64,000 nucleotides of DNA from Platynereis dumerilii (taxonomy: Eukaryota > Annelida > Polychaeta > Phyllodocida > Nereididae). The notes beneath the pieces were generated by a model. That model saw nothing but the letters and a program-made list of their open reading frames with translations. It had not been told where the DNA came from and did no database searches. This document shows positions 1 through 10,561 of this stretch, piece by piece (the stretch's first letter is position 1; every line of letters starts with the position of its first letter). A program made the translations under genes and the position numbers. The stretch covers positions 35,660,537 to 35,724,536 of the forward strand of contig JAPTHN010000012.1 in NCBI GenBank assembly GCA_026936325.1. The letters are read 5' to 3'.

Positions 1-3000
1 CCTTAGCCTTGATTGGTAATGGGACCACCTGCCTCCAGTCTGCCCTGTCAACAGTACTTCACAACACTGTAAAATTTGAATTGTACAGCTGCATTTTGAA
101 ATGGTAAAAGAAACTGAATATTGGAAGGTTTGAATATAAACTTTGAATGAAATGGCATTAGCAGACTGGCAAAAAGTCACTAAAATTGTTCATAACACAT
201 AGCATTGTCTCTGGTAGCAATCTGACATACAAAACTGCTTGTTGAAGACCGAGCTGATGTCAAATAAGCCTCAACAAAACTCATCTAGCCCAAATACTGA
301 TGCAATAAAGCTAATGCACTTTCCTGATCACATTGATCCACTCTTATCCTATAACTCAACTTTCTCCAAGAGCCGTCAATGTAGCCTGTCAGAATGATCT
401 ATCCATTTGTGTAACCAAGTTACATGGTGATATATTGAAGGTGACTGGGGCATCCAGCATATAGTTTTACAATAGTATATTAATAGTCCTGTGACCCAAA
501 AGCACAATGACTTAACCATAGGTGTCAATGCTTCTCAACAATGTTACCTAAGCAACCTACATGCATGAAGCATGGTAATTTTGCTACTTTTTGTTCAGAC
601 TTGTCTGTAGCATGTTGTGTGCCAGAGAAGTCTTTGTGTACATTGCAAAGTATGATAAGGTACACCGTTGCTCATATAATATATAAGATTCTCCATTGAA
701 ACATTGACAACTTTAGCAACTTCTGCTGGAGGACATGATGGTCTGATTCAGTGGTGACTGCTTCCAATGACCACTAAAGGGTGGAACATGTTGTTTAAAA
801 AGTATGATGCAGCGTTAAACCGCAGAAAAGTTACAGCAGCACGAAATATGGAAATACAGGGGTTTTTTTAGTGTGAGGTTCGTTCAAACAAAAATTAAAA
901 ATTCTTGCAAAAATTGTAGTTGAGGCTTTCAACGAGTGATTAGAGAAGATGACTTGACCTTCACTAGGACCTTGCTTGCATTCACAATCTGAAATTTAAT
1001 TTTATTTGACACTTTTTTTTTCAAAAAAGTATTCCATATTTATGAGCAGGAGGGTAGATTTCCTCTTGTGGCTACTTTGGCTTAACACTTAACCATCCGA
1101 TGTGTCTTAAATCTGGAGAGTGCCTTATTCTATGTTGAGACAAGTAAAATAACACAACTTCAGAACAAGTAGTGCCTTGATGTTGATTCTTAGTTGTATC
1201 AATTCATCATTTTGTCTTCCTCTGAAAATCCCTTACAATACAACAGAAAATACAGTAAGATAATCTTCAATCGAAAATTCACTTCATACCTGTTATGCTC
1301 TCCTTTCTCCTGTTCTTTCCAAATCTCCTTACAACCAGCTTTGACTCCTAACCACAAACTTAACCCATATAAACGACTCATAAACAATACAGTTTGAATT
1401 GGTGTTTGCTAAATTTAGCTTTTATGTTATTTCAAATGATAGTTTAAAGAAGGTTAAGGTTAGAAGTGATTTGGAGGGAGCCCAAAGGGGTGAAAGAATA
1501 AAGTCAGTAGCTGATTTTTCCATCCTGCTGGGATGATAGTAGTTTATTTTGGGTTGCACTCAATCTACTGTATAATTTATTTGCTTAAACTGAATTAAAT
1601 TCACAGCCATTATCATTGAGACGTAGGACAGTGTGGCTTCCAGACCTTGTTTCATCTGGAATATCAGGGTCATTTCCATTAGGATTTACACTGCACCTTT
1701 GGATTAGAAAATCATTTGGTCCCAACAGTGACAGATAAATCTTTCAAAGTGGGCCAACTCAAAACTAAGGTCCACTTCTACAAATAAACCTAAATTCTTT
1801 CTGCGCAGTTGACCGATTGCTTCTATAAAGTTCTATTCGGAACCAGATAACAGATTGTACATCAGGGATGCCTAAATCAGTCTCCCAAAGGGTGTGATCA
1901 GATCTGTCCTCTGGCTGCTCATAGCCTAAATTTAACATGAGAACAACAGTGCCACCTGTAAATAAGTGAAACTCATGACATATTACCATTGCATCAATGC
2001 TAAACATCCTGAGCCAAACTGCTTGTGGAAGCACAAATTCTCATCCGATGAGAGGAAAACATATCAATTGGGTCATGAAGGCTGATATGTGAGGCACATG
2101 GGACAACAAGACTCAATATCTATTTGACTGTTTATTTCTAGTCTGAACCAGATAACGGATTGTGCATCAGGGATGCATAAATCAGTCTCCCCAAGGGAGT
2201 GATCAGATCTGTCCTCTGGCTGTTTAGAGACTAAATTTATCATGAGAACTATGGTCTGGTCTCTCAGTGTTGATAGGTCTTTTAAATAATTTGATTAATT
2301 TCTCTTGCTCATTTAGTGTAAAATTTCCAATATTAACCCTTGCTTCAACTTATATTTTTATAGACATTTGAGTGTAGACTGTTAATATCTGACATCAAAA
2401 CATCATACAATCATACATTTCAACTGCTCCTCAGCTTGCCTGCACTGCGTCTGTTGCTTGGTCCACTCGCTGATTGTTGCTTAAAAGTATTATAAAATTG
2501 CTATGTTATTATTCCTCGTAAGCAATGGATTTTCGTGTAAGTGACACAGTAAAATATTATGTATTTGAATTATATTGCACAGTAATTTGATAACAGTTAC
2601 TTATGGAATATGACTCCGCAATTGATGATGTACAGTAAACCATAGCAAACTGGCGAGCAAGTCCTAAAACGCCTATTCTACCCATAGACTTAATTCAGAT
2701 AATGAATTATTCATCACCCCATGAAAAATGTGTGCAGTCCAGAATCATAGGACTGTATCTCCAGATCTATAGTCCTGCAAGTCCGTTGATTTAAAACTCC
2801 TCAGTCACCATTAGTTTACAAACGGACCACTTTTCCTAACCAGCCTATATATTGCTTTTTCCTGACCTGCCTTTTTCAGCCCACCCTCATAGAACTGCCC
2901 ATCGGTCTACCATTATTCGCCTGCCGTATAAGTGGATGCTATTTCCTGACTTGGTCAATCCTGTCTTCACCCTTGACCTGACTGCAACCCATAAGTGTCA

Positions 3001-3480
3001 ATGTGACCTGCACGGCCAGGAGTCTTGCACTGCAAAATCATGAAAGAAGATAGATAATGTTGGTTCTCTTTCGTAGATTTTTCGAAGGGAGATTTCTCGT
3101 ACCACAACAGAATTGAACTCGATAGTGTCAAATGAAAACATTACAGTATGGACAGTTTGTTCCATCCAATGTATAGGCCTCAAATGCCTCACTATTCTAC
3201 TGATGACTAATCATAGTTTTGACCTTTTACCAACATCTATATTGAGCACACAATTTCCCTGTGTAGGGTGCTCTTGACACTTTTATCATACATAATCAAT
3301 CAACCCCTGCAAATGGTATGAACTTTCCAGTGAGGATCGCACAACCTACTTTAAATGAAAGCAAAATGTAAGACCAAAGGTATAAGTCCCTGCAATTAAA
3401 AGAGAGTTGTTACATACACTTTGTAGCACCTTGACCCATTTTAAAATGTGAGTTTCTTGTACACAAAGCCATTTGTGTGT
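1..3480. other. left flank, no gene recognised
   Basis: No open frame here exceeds about 90 codons and none resembles a known family. The DNA is AT-rich with ordinary homopolymer runs. Apart from the direct duplication listed separately and short CCTGAC-rich echoes near 2850-2960, I see no transposon ends, RNA gene or splice-framed exon. Small exons of an intron-rich gene could be missed by eye. Confidence 0.5.
1838..2252 (+). repeat. direct duplication of about 110 bp
   Basis: The segment at about 1838-1955 recurs at about 2144-2252 in the same orientation. Shared stretches include ACCAGATAACnGATTGT, CATCAGGGATGC, AAATCAGTCTCC and GTGATCAGATCTGTCCTCTGG. The copies differ by scattered substitutions, so the duplication is not recent. 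About 190 bp of unrelated DNA separates them. No function is apparent. Confidence 0.8.
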
Positions 3481-3530
3481 AAACTCCATGAGTAAGCTAG
3501 AAAAGGCTTACAGCTTCCCGAAATATTTTG

Positions 3531-5218
3531 ATTTTTGTCTACCTTTAATAGAAAACTTGATAATATCAACGCAAGACTATTGAGGGATGCAGCAGAAATA
3601 GTAGCTCAGCCTCTGACTCGAATCATGAATTGTTCACTTCAATCAGGAACTGTTCCATCATCCTGGAAAAAAGCACGAGTCACACCTATCTTTAAAGCAG
3701 ACAGCCCACTTTTACCATCCAACTATCGTCCAATCTCTATTTTGCCTGTTTGTATGAAACTCTTTGAAAGGGCTGTTCAGAAACAACTTGTTTCTTACCT
3801 GACAAAACATGATGTTCTCTGTTGCCAGCAGTCAGGTTATAGGCGGAAGCATTCAACACTCACTGCTGCAACTGATGTTACAGACCACATACTAAAAAAT
3901 ATGGACATCGGATTTGTTACTGGTGCTGTATATCTTGACCTAAAAAAGGCGTTCGATTCGGTAGATGTCCAAACGTTGCTCTTCAAACTACAGTGCCTGG
4001 GTATCAGAGATAATGAATACCAGTGGTTTGAAAGCTATTTAACTGAAAGACTACAATGTGTTCAGCATTCACCAACCACATCAGACACTTTGCCTATTTC
4101 CTGTGGTGTGCCACAAGGGTCCATTCTGGGCCCCGTGCTATTTACATTGTTTGTAAATGACTTTCCCGGCGTAATAAAATCTGCAAAAGTAGTGCTATAT
4201 GCAGATGATACTGTTTTGCTTTTTGGATCCAGTGATATAAACGAAGTCAAAAGCCGGTTGATCAATGATCTAGATGAAGCTCCGAAATGGTTTAAGCAAA
4301 ACAAGTTACATTTAAACGTGTCCAAGTGCAAGTGGACATTGTTTGGTACCCCTAGCCGCCTAAAGAAAACTGCTCTACCAGGATTATGTATCGGAAATGA
4401 AGCAATAGAGCACGTTTTTTCTTATAAATATCTGGGGCTATACTTAGATGCAAATATGTCCTGGAAGACTCACACTGACTTTCTTGTGAAAAAGATCAGA
4501 CAACGTTTAGGTGTCCTCAGAAGAGTCCGATTATGCATTGACAAGAACACTGCATTGCTCTTATTTAACTCTCTTGTCATGCCATTGATTGACTATTGCG
4601 ATACTGTTTACATGAATTGCCCTGCCACTTGTTTAAATCGAATTCAGAAGCTTATGTACAAAGGAGGCAGAATTGTATTGAATGTTCCATATGACACTTC
4701 CTCACAGACAGTCCTGGAAGACCTGAAGTGGCTGACTGTTCAAGAAAGACTCCGTGTTCACCGAAGTGTACTGATGTATAAATGTGTAAATTCTATGTGC
4801 CCTACTTATCTGACAGAAAAATTCAGTTGTGCTGACCACTGTTATAACACCAGAAGCTCTATTAATTTGAAAGTTCCCAAATTTAAGAACAAAAAGGGTC
4901 AGTCATCATTTCTCTACAAAGGGACCAAAGACTGGAATAGTATACCTGCTGTGATACGTAGTGCCTCTAGTCTTGACTGTTTTAAGGACAAAATCATTCA
5001 TCATGTTTTAAATGCACGATTAATCTGATTTTAACAATGTTTTACCATTATTTATTAGATTTTATATGATATTTTATTTAGTCTATACATTACTATTTTA
5101 AATTTACATGTGTTATTAATATATATTGTTATTGTCAGGGCTTCACTGAAAAACAGACATTGTGTGCTGAGTGTATTACCCTGCTTAAATAAAGGTACTT
5201 TGACTTGACTTGACTTGA
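3531..5218 (+). mobile_element. 5'-truncated LINE, Jockey/CR1/L2 group
   Basis: The element starts inside the reverse transcriptase region, so promoter, any first ORF and endonuclease are gone, the usual outcome of incomplete target-primed reverse transcription. The 3' end carries an AATAAA-type signal near 5186 and then a short tail of repeated TTGAC units ending at about 5217. Such microsatellite-like tails, rather than poly(A), are typical of CR1/L2/Jockey-type LINEs. Both flanks carry copies of the same short tandem repeat, so a target duplication cannot be separated from that repeat. Confidence 0.85.
3535..5028 (+). CDS. LINE reverse transcriptase, C-terminal 497 codons
   Basis: This frame encodes the polymerase of a non-LTR retrotransposon, which copies the element RNA at nicked chromosomal DNA. 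Visible in order are SNYRPISIL near residue 62, LDLKKAFDSVD near 134 (first catalytic Asp), CGVPQGSILGP near 190, the YADD catalytic box at about 222-225, then the thumb-like region and a C-terminal segment with KDWNSIP. The frame is open from the truncation point to its stop. The first codon is TTG and is only where the frame opens: there is no natural start. With no endonuclease domain this copy cannot move itself. The uninterrupted frame suggests fairly recent arrival. The exact clade within the Jockey/CR1/L2 group is not resolved by eye. Confidence 0.9.
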   Translation: MSTFNRKLDNINARLLRDAAEIVAQPLTRIMNCSLQSGTVPSSWKKARVTPIFKADSPLLPSNYRPISILPVCMKLFERAVQKQLVSYLTKHDVLCCQQSGYRRKHSTLTAATDVTDHILKNMDIGFVTGAVYLDLKKAFDSVDVQTLLFKLQCLGIRDNEYQWFESYLTERLQCVQHSPTTSDTLPISCGVPQGSILGPVLFTLFVNDFPGVIKSAKVVLYADDTVLLFGSSDINEVKSRLINDLDEAPKWFKQNKLHLNVSKCKWTLFGTPSRLKKTALPGLCIGNEAIEHVFSYKYLGLYLDANMSWKTHTDFLVKKIRQRLGVLRRVRLCIDKNTALLLFNSLVMPLIDYCDTVYMNCPATCLNRIQKLMYKGGRIVLNVPYDTSSQTVLEDLKWLTVQERLRVHRSVLMYKCVNSMCPTYLTEKFSCADHCYNTRSSINLKVPKFKNKKGQSSFLYKGTKDWNSIPAVIRSASSLDCFKDKIIHHVLNARLI

Positions 5219-6096
5219 AAAGAGATTTTGGGAAATTCCATGAGCAAGCTGCAGGACAGGCTTACAACTTCCGAAATATTCTAATTTGTTCTTTAATATA
5301 AAAGACACTTTTATTTGGGAAATTCCATCAGCAAGCTCAGAAAAGCTGACAGATTAACAGAAAAAAAAAAGTGATTTGTGTTTTCCTTCGGTAGAAAAGT
5401 GTAGTGTCTTGGGGATACTCCGGCCGGATGTCTTCAACAAAAAGAAGGAAACAGCTGATGGTCATTTCAGGCTGGGCTTCTCTGATACTGTAACAACCTG
5501 CCATAGATCTGTCTGTGCTGAAAAGGGAACTTTGTTGTGTTCTATTTCCTCAATAAATGTGCAGAGGGGCCATATTATTCAGAGGGGCAATATTATATAG
5601 CGTAATAGACAATTTATTGAAACAAGCTGGTTTGAGCCGTATTGATGTTCCGTAGCTATTTTCAAGGTGAATAAACTTATTTATTTATTAGGAATTCTTG
5701 TTTTATGGAACACAAATGTAAGGCTCATTTCAGCGATAATTCAATACAATAAACACATCTTCCGGGAAAACGTTCTGTTTTCTTAAGCAGCCATTTTGTG
5801 TTACAAGCAGGACAGGAAAATAAAATTAGTCTTCATTTAGAGGAAGCTAGGACAAAAGGTAGGAAGCAGCTATTGTTTTTTTATTACTCACTGGCTTGTC
5901 CAATAATGAGCCACCTGCTACCAGTATGTGTTGACAAGGTGCTTTATGGTGTTGCATTTCCTCAATAAAAGTCCAAAGGTGTTATGGCATGGTGGGATAG
6001 GTGTTGAGACCTGTGGTTTGAGCTGAAATTATGTCACTCTTTGCTCACAGGTGGAAATGGCTAATTTTTTTAATCAACGGCTTCCTTTAGGGGGAA
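5219..6096. other. intergenic, no gene recognised
   Basis: Apart from the tandem-repeat remnants up to 5352, nothing here is recognisable. The phrase TTCCTCAATAAA recurs near 5550 and 5960 beside similar words, hinting at a weak old duplication. No open frame has family features. Confidence 0.4.
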
Positions 6097-6170
6097 GGAT
6101 TGGCTTAGTGGAAGCGTGCTGTCCTGCCTATCGGTGGGTCAACGGTTCAAATCCAGCTCTCACCAGGTTG
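6097..6170 (+). mobile_element. tRNA-like SINE head
   Basis: A box A match TGGCTTAGTGG (about 6101) and a box B match GGTTCAAATCC (about 6149) lie at tRNA-like spacing, and the segment ends in CTCACCA. These are RNA polymerase III internal promoter elements. The sequence does not obviously fold as an intact tRNA and continues into unrelated body sequence to about 6400, so a tRNA-derived SINE is likelier than a functional tRNA gene. Confidence 0.45.
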
Positions 6171-6430
6171 CCTAGGCCAATGCCTGACGGCAATGAAGGC
6201 GATGTCAATCACTCTTCGCATCATTGCTGCATTCTCCTTCTGTCCCAATAAGCCTACCAGGTGCATAAATACAGGATGTTCAGCTCACATATTCGTATGT
6301 CACACCAGGGCTCCGGCATTAAAGTCCACTGTATCTACTGTCATGAAGTTGTCTCTCTTATGATACAGTTCTCCTCAGCGCACAAAAAGCACTGAAGGTA
6401 CTAATTACATCTGGAAGTGGACAAATATGG

Positions 6431-7932
6431 GGGCAACCATTGAATACCCCGGATTTGGAGTTTGTTTTGAATAAATAATATCCTGCTTCTATTAGTTTTG
6501 GTGAAATAAATTAATAATTTTGGGTAGTTTAGAGATAAATAATTATAGGGGGTATTTCTTAAAAAGGTGTTGCTTGATTTTGGAACAAATATTCGTTGAC
6601 TTGATATACGTAAGTACTACAGGCTCTACCATGTAAAACTCCAACCCCTCCCAACCCCCCCCCCCACCCCCCGCTCCCAGATATCAAATAGTCGCCGCCT
6701 AATACAGTTTTTTTTCTTGCAAGGTGTGTTATATTGCAGGGATTACTGTATTGCCACATCTATTGTCTCCAAGACTCCAACATAGTGCATATGTAGTCCT
6801 TTCAGTCGACCAACCCCAGAGGTCTACTGCTCAGTGACCTCTGTCAGGGATTATCAGCATAAGTGGACCCATGTGACAAGAAAGGTCAGACTGGAATGGC
6901 AGGGGGTCAAGCAGAGCAGGGCAGACAAGCATTGGTCAGGCAGGAGTTCATAGTCCAGTGATTGTGTAATGAGAAACAATGGTAAGAGTTCATGGCTGTG
7001 TGGTTTTGACACATAAACAATAGTTTTAATCACAGAGCAAGTATGCATTCATGGTTTTGAGATGATTGAGGTGTGGATCCAGGTTATGCTGGTCACATAA
7101 AGGGGCAACCATTGAATATCCAGAGAGGCTTGGACTTTTTTTAATTAATGAATTCTTGCTTAGTTTTGGTGCAACAAATTAATTATTTTGGCTGGTTTAG
7201 AGATAAATAGGGGTATTTCTTAAGAAGGTGTTGTTTCATTTTCAAATAAATATTTGAGGACCTGAAAAGCTTGAAATATGTAATTACTGCTGAGCTACTA
7301 CCATGATAACTCAGAAAAACTCCAACCCTACCCTAGATATGAAAGAGTCGCCCGCAATACAGTTTTTCTTCTTGCAAGGTGTGTTATATTGCAGGATTAC
7401 TGTATTGCCACATCTATTGATCAGTCAGGACCACTTGCTAAAAACATGGAGGTCACTGTTTTTATAGAGCTCAATGTTTTCATTGAGGTTTCCTCTATGA
7501 ATTCATCTACCTTGACAATTTTACCATTTGGCACCTCAAGGAAAGCAATCAAACATTAAACACTTTGTTTTTTGTTCCAGCATAAAAAGGAAGGGTTTAG
7601 CTCACTTTTCATCACATAAATAAACCACCAAGAATGCACCTCCTCTGCAGATTTTACAGACCCTAGCTAAAAACGCCATATAGGAATTTCGATTTCCTGT
7701 GACGAAAAGTTTCCAAAACATCGACCCTTACAGTTTATACAAAAATATTTAGTGCAACCTCGATTTATTCTCTGCAGTGGAGGATATACTGCAAGGCAGA
7801 TGGATTCATAGAGGTCACCTCTATGAATAGATACAGGGTCGATGAAACGTCTACCTCCATGTTTTTAGCAGGTGGTCCTGACTGCCATTGTCTCCAGGAC
7901 TCCAACATAGTGTAATTGTAGTCCTTTCAGTT
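6431..7932 (+). repeat. array unit 1, truncated and duplicated
   Basis: Two short partial units sit head to tail. GGGGCAACCATTGAATA and a TTTAGAGATAAATA block occur at about 6431-6545 and again at about 7102-7215, and each is followed by the TGCAAGGTGTGTTATATTGC block and ATCAGCATAAGTGGACCC. These units lack most of the 4.3-kb body. The second is interrupted by a MITE at 7420-7886. Confidence 0.75.
7420..7886. mobile_element. hAT-like MITE, ~465 bp
   Basis: Ends match as inverted repeats of about 32 bp, beginning CAGTCAGGACCAC on the left near 7422 and the complement on the right ending near 7884, with GCTAAAAACATGGAGGT shared further in. Sibling units read CTATTGTC at this spot. The left flank has CTATTGAT and the right CCATTGTC, which fits an 8-bp target duplication with a few mutations, as hAT elements make. 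A minimal reading is a 4-bp ATTG duplication. There is no transposase frame, so it is non-autonomous. Confidence 0.7.
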
Positions 7933-8789
7933 GACCAACCCCAGAGGTCTACTGCTCAGTGACCTCTGTCAGGGATTATCAGCATAAGTGGACCCATGTG
8001 ACAAGAAAGGTCAGACTGGAATGACAGGGGGTCAAGCAGAGCAGGGCAGACAAGCATTGGTCAGGCAGGAGTTCACAGGTCAGAGTTCATGGCTGTTGTT
8101 TCGTCACAATAAACAATAGTTTTAATCACAGAGCAAGTATGCATTAATGGTTATGAAATGATTAAGGTGTGGAACCAGGTTATGTTGGGGTACAGCTGTG
8201 TACGAATGAAATTTTACTACCAATATAGGAATTTCTAACATTATAATATAGAGGGTCAGGGAGCGGGATTAAAATCCTCTAAATCGCCTCGTGATCTGCA
8301 TGCTACTTTGAATAGCTGAAATACAAGATAGAAATATTGGTTTTAAAGACACTGATGGTATTGACCACTGGCATACTTTTATGACTGCCCAGTCTTTCCA
8401 TAACCTTGGTTGGACTGTGTACTATACACTGGTGTCTATCTGTTTGCCAATCTCCCAATACCCCTTCAATTGTTTGAATGTCTTTGGGCCGGTGTTGAAG
8501 ACGTAAGGACTGGCCTTGTCCTCAACGCCTGCCTTGAGGCTACATTTTGATGGCCTCGGAGGTTCATGCCTTGGTCTCAATCTCGGCCTCGGACGTCCCG
8601 ACCTCGACTACCCCACTGATGGACACCGATATAGAGGCCGAGTGGAAAATATATCCATAGATAGTCTCCAAACTGTCTGATGCCAGATACAGAGACAAGC
8701 TGCATTCATGAATTTTTAATGTATAACTCAATTTCATTATTATAAGGCATCCCTCCTGAGCAGCAACGTAAATCAAACCTTTCACTACG

Positions 8790-9370
8790 TAATTATTTAG
8801 GTTAGAATCAAACGTTGGGCCAAACAACCTATGACAAAGGTAGGGCAAAGGTAATTTCGAAACGTTGCACTCAGATGGAAAACCAAACGTAGGTCGCAAC
8901 CTTAGTAAGAGGTTGGCAGATAGTTAGTTTTATAGTTTGGCCTAACGTTCAATCAAACGTAAGTCGTACCTTTGGTTGAGAGGTTTCAAGAACGTTTGAC
9001 TATTACGTATGACCATACCTTTGATTCAAAGGTTTGTCGAACATTCATTTGAGAGGTTTTTAAAACCTTAGACTATTACGTAAGTCATACCTTTTGTTGA
9101 GAGGTTTGAAGGACGTTTGACTACTACGTAAGACCGTACCTTTGATTCAAAGGTTTGTCGAACATACATTTGAGAGGTTTTTACAACTTCAGACTGTTAC
9201 GTATGACCATACCTTTGATTCATAGGTTTATCAAAGGTATGGTCGCACATTTGGCAATACGTAAGTTCCAAGGTTTCTCCAACGTGTTTTTGATATGTAT
9301 GGACAACGTTTGAAAGTAATGTTCAGGGCAAACGTCTGATCATACGTATCTGCCAAAGGTTTTTTGAACG
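8790..9370. repeat. ACGT-rich subterminal tandem repeat
   Basis: Blocks such as ACGTATGACCATACCTTTGA and GTAAGTCATACCTTTTGTTG alternate with GAGAGGTTT and AACGTTTGACTA. The higher-order period is about 120 bp, made of two related halves of about 60 bp (similar blocks near 8962, 9005, 9078, 9127 and 9201). Each half holds short palindromes such as TACGTA and AACGTT. In many DNA transposons repeated subterminal motifs bind transposase; that role here is inference. Confidence 0.7.
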
Positions 9371-10149
9371 TTTGCACAAAGTTGCAGAACCTAGGATCCT
9401 GATTCTCAGAGAGCCTTGTAGCGCCATCTATTCCATATCTATTCCCAATCTATCTGGTAACTTTGTAATTATAAAAACTCCAACAGGATGCTTGTTGTTG
9501 ACGATTACATGAAGCCATGAAGAAAAAGTTGATAACCAGTTACAAATAAATCCACATATATACTTTTCAAAATGTGAAAGCTTATCCTGGTTTTAAAAAA
9601 ATTTTAATTTTTTCCACACCCACAAAGATGCATATGAGAATTGTATAAGACCCAAGTTTATTGGTGCCTCACTGCAACTGTTCTAGATGCCGAGAATGTT
9701 CCAATTTTATCACGGTAAAATTGCAGTAACATTTTCAATTTCACCATGCAAGGTAAGTGTTTTTTTATATAATATTATCTTATAGTCCCTAAGTGGACTT
9801 GTAGACTGCTCAGTAAAATGAGGAAGAAAAGTCTATTAATTTTGGGAGCATCCTTCTTGGATAGCTCTGTTTGTACTGCTTTCATTTTTTTGCTTTATAT
9901 TTGCAGATCTCAACCAAAAAACATCAAAATCCCCCCCCCACCTCCCAGTGGGCTGGTCTGCCCCCTGCCAGCCCCCCCCCCCCACCCACCCTACCTGGAC
10001 AATGATCCCAAACTCGCTATATATATATAAACCGAAAACAACTGAAACCTGAACAGAACTGAAATAAACAGAATTGAACATAAACCCCCCCCCTTTCCCA
10101 TCAGAAGATCCGCCCCTGAAAAAAAAATTGACATCTTGAAGAGACTTAC

Positions 10150-10386
10150 CTGTGAGTCCAGTGCTGGTGTCCAACGACGAATTTTGGCCGTATCCACGTC
10201 CATGCGTCCTCCCGGGTTTGGTAACCGGGTATATCCATCCAGAACGGGGTATATATGTCCACTATTCAGTCCATAATTGATCACAAATACAGAAACAGCT
10301 GATCGGGCTATTCCTGGGCCGGGGCGCTCCGACCATGCCGTTCGATTTTCCACATTGCCGCGGCTAAATCTTTCAAAATACAGCAT
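10150..10386 (-). CDS. candidate captured first coding exon (79 codons)
   Basis: Reading the minus strand from an ATG at 10386, the frame gives 79 codons beginning MLYFERFSRG and ending TPALDSQ, directly followed by a perfect donor CAG|GTAAGT (exon end 10150, intron from 10149), phase 0. The frame has no stop and its base composition is CpG-rich, unlike the AT-rich array. Upstream are promoter-like motifs (separate entry). I do not recognise the protein: no membrane segment or catalytic motif is evident. It sits wholly inside the 8751-10807 insertion, and I could not identify a second exon, so it is best read as a gene start copied into a transposon. It may no longer be expressed. A chance open frame is the main alternative. 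Confidence 0.35.
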
Positions 10387-10522
10387 TCCGATCGTCCAAA
10401 ACCTCCTCACGCAGTAGCCAACAAGTTAATCTAAGAAGCAAACCAGATTATGAGGCTTGTCAATGCGTTAAATCCTTCGTGATAAGCAAAACACCATCCG
10501 AGATTTCACACAATCAAGTCAG

Positions 10523-10561
10523 CCCGCCATTGTGGCTTCTTGTACGCGAGTGCGCATGCGC
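10523..10561 (-). promoter_or_regulatory. CpG-rich promoter-like patch, NRF1 and YY1-like sites
   Basis: A perfect NRF1-type palindrome TGCGCATGCGC lies at 10551-10561, and CCCGCCATTGTGGC, close to a YY1-type core, lies at 10523-10536. Both are about 140-175 bp upstream of the minus-strand ATG at 10386, normal positions for a TATA-less animal promoter. The area 10150-10620 is visibly richer in CG dinucleotides than its surroundings. NRF1 plus YY1 is a common pairing for housekeeping genes; activity here is inferred. Confidence 0.4.

Larger units (their letters stand above)
3484..5352 (+). repeat. tandem short repeat split by a LINE
   Basis: A motif of the form CCATGAGnAAGCT followed by GGCTTACAnCTTCC and CGAAATATT occurs at about 3486-3530, again at about 5238-5282, and in shortened form at about 5325-5352. 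The LINE at 3531-5218 lies between the first two copies, as if it had entered an older tandem array. The units are about 85-95 bp where adjacent. Confidence 0.65.

Noticed and set aside
4062-4331. Minus-strand 89-codon frame
   Set aside because: It is a shadow of the LINE reverse transcriptase on the other strand.
6097-6170. A functional tRNA gene
   Set aside because: Boxes A and B are present but the acceptor stem and anticodon arm are not convincing and the sequence continues like a SINE.
9818-10174. Proline- or glycine-rich small proteins
   Set aside because: They come from C/G homopolymer runs and lack homologues; the donor at 10149 would also remove this part from the exon.
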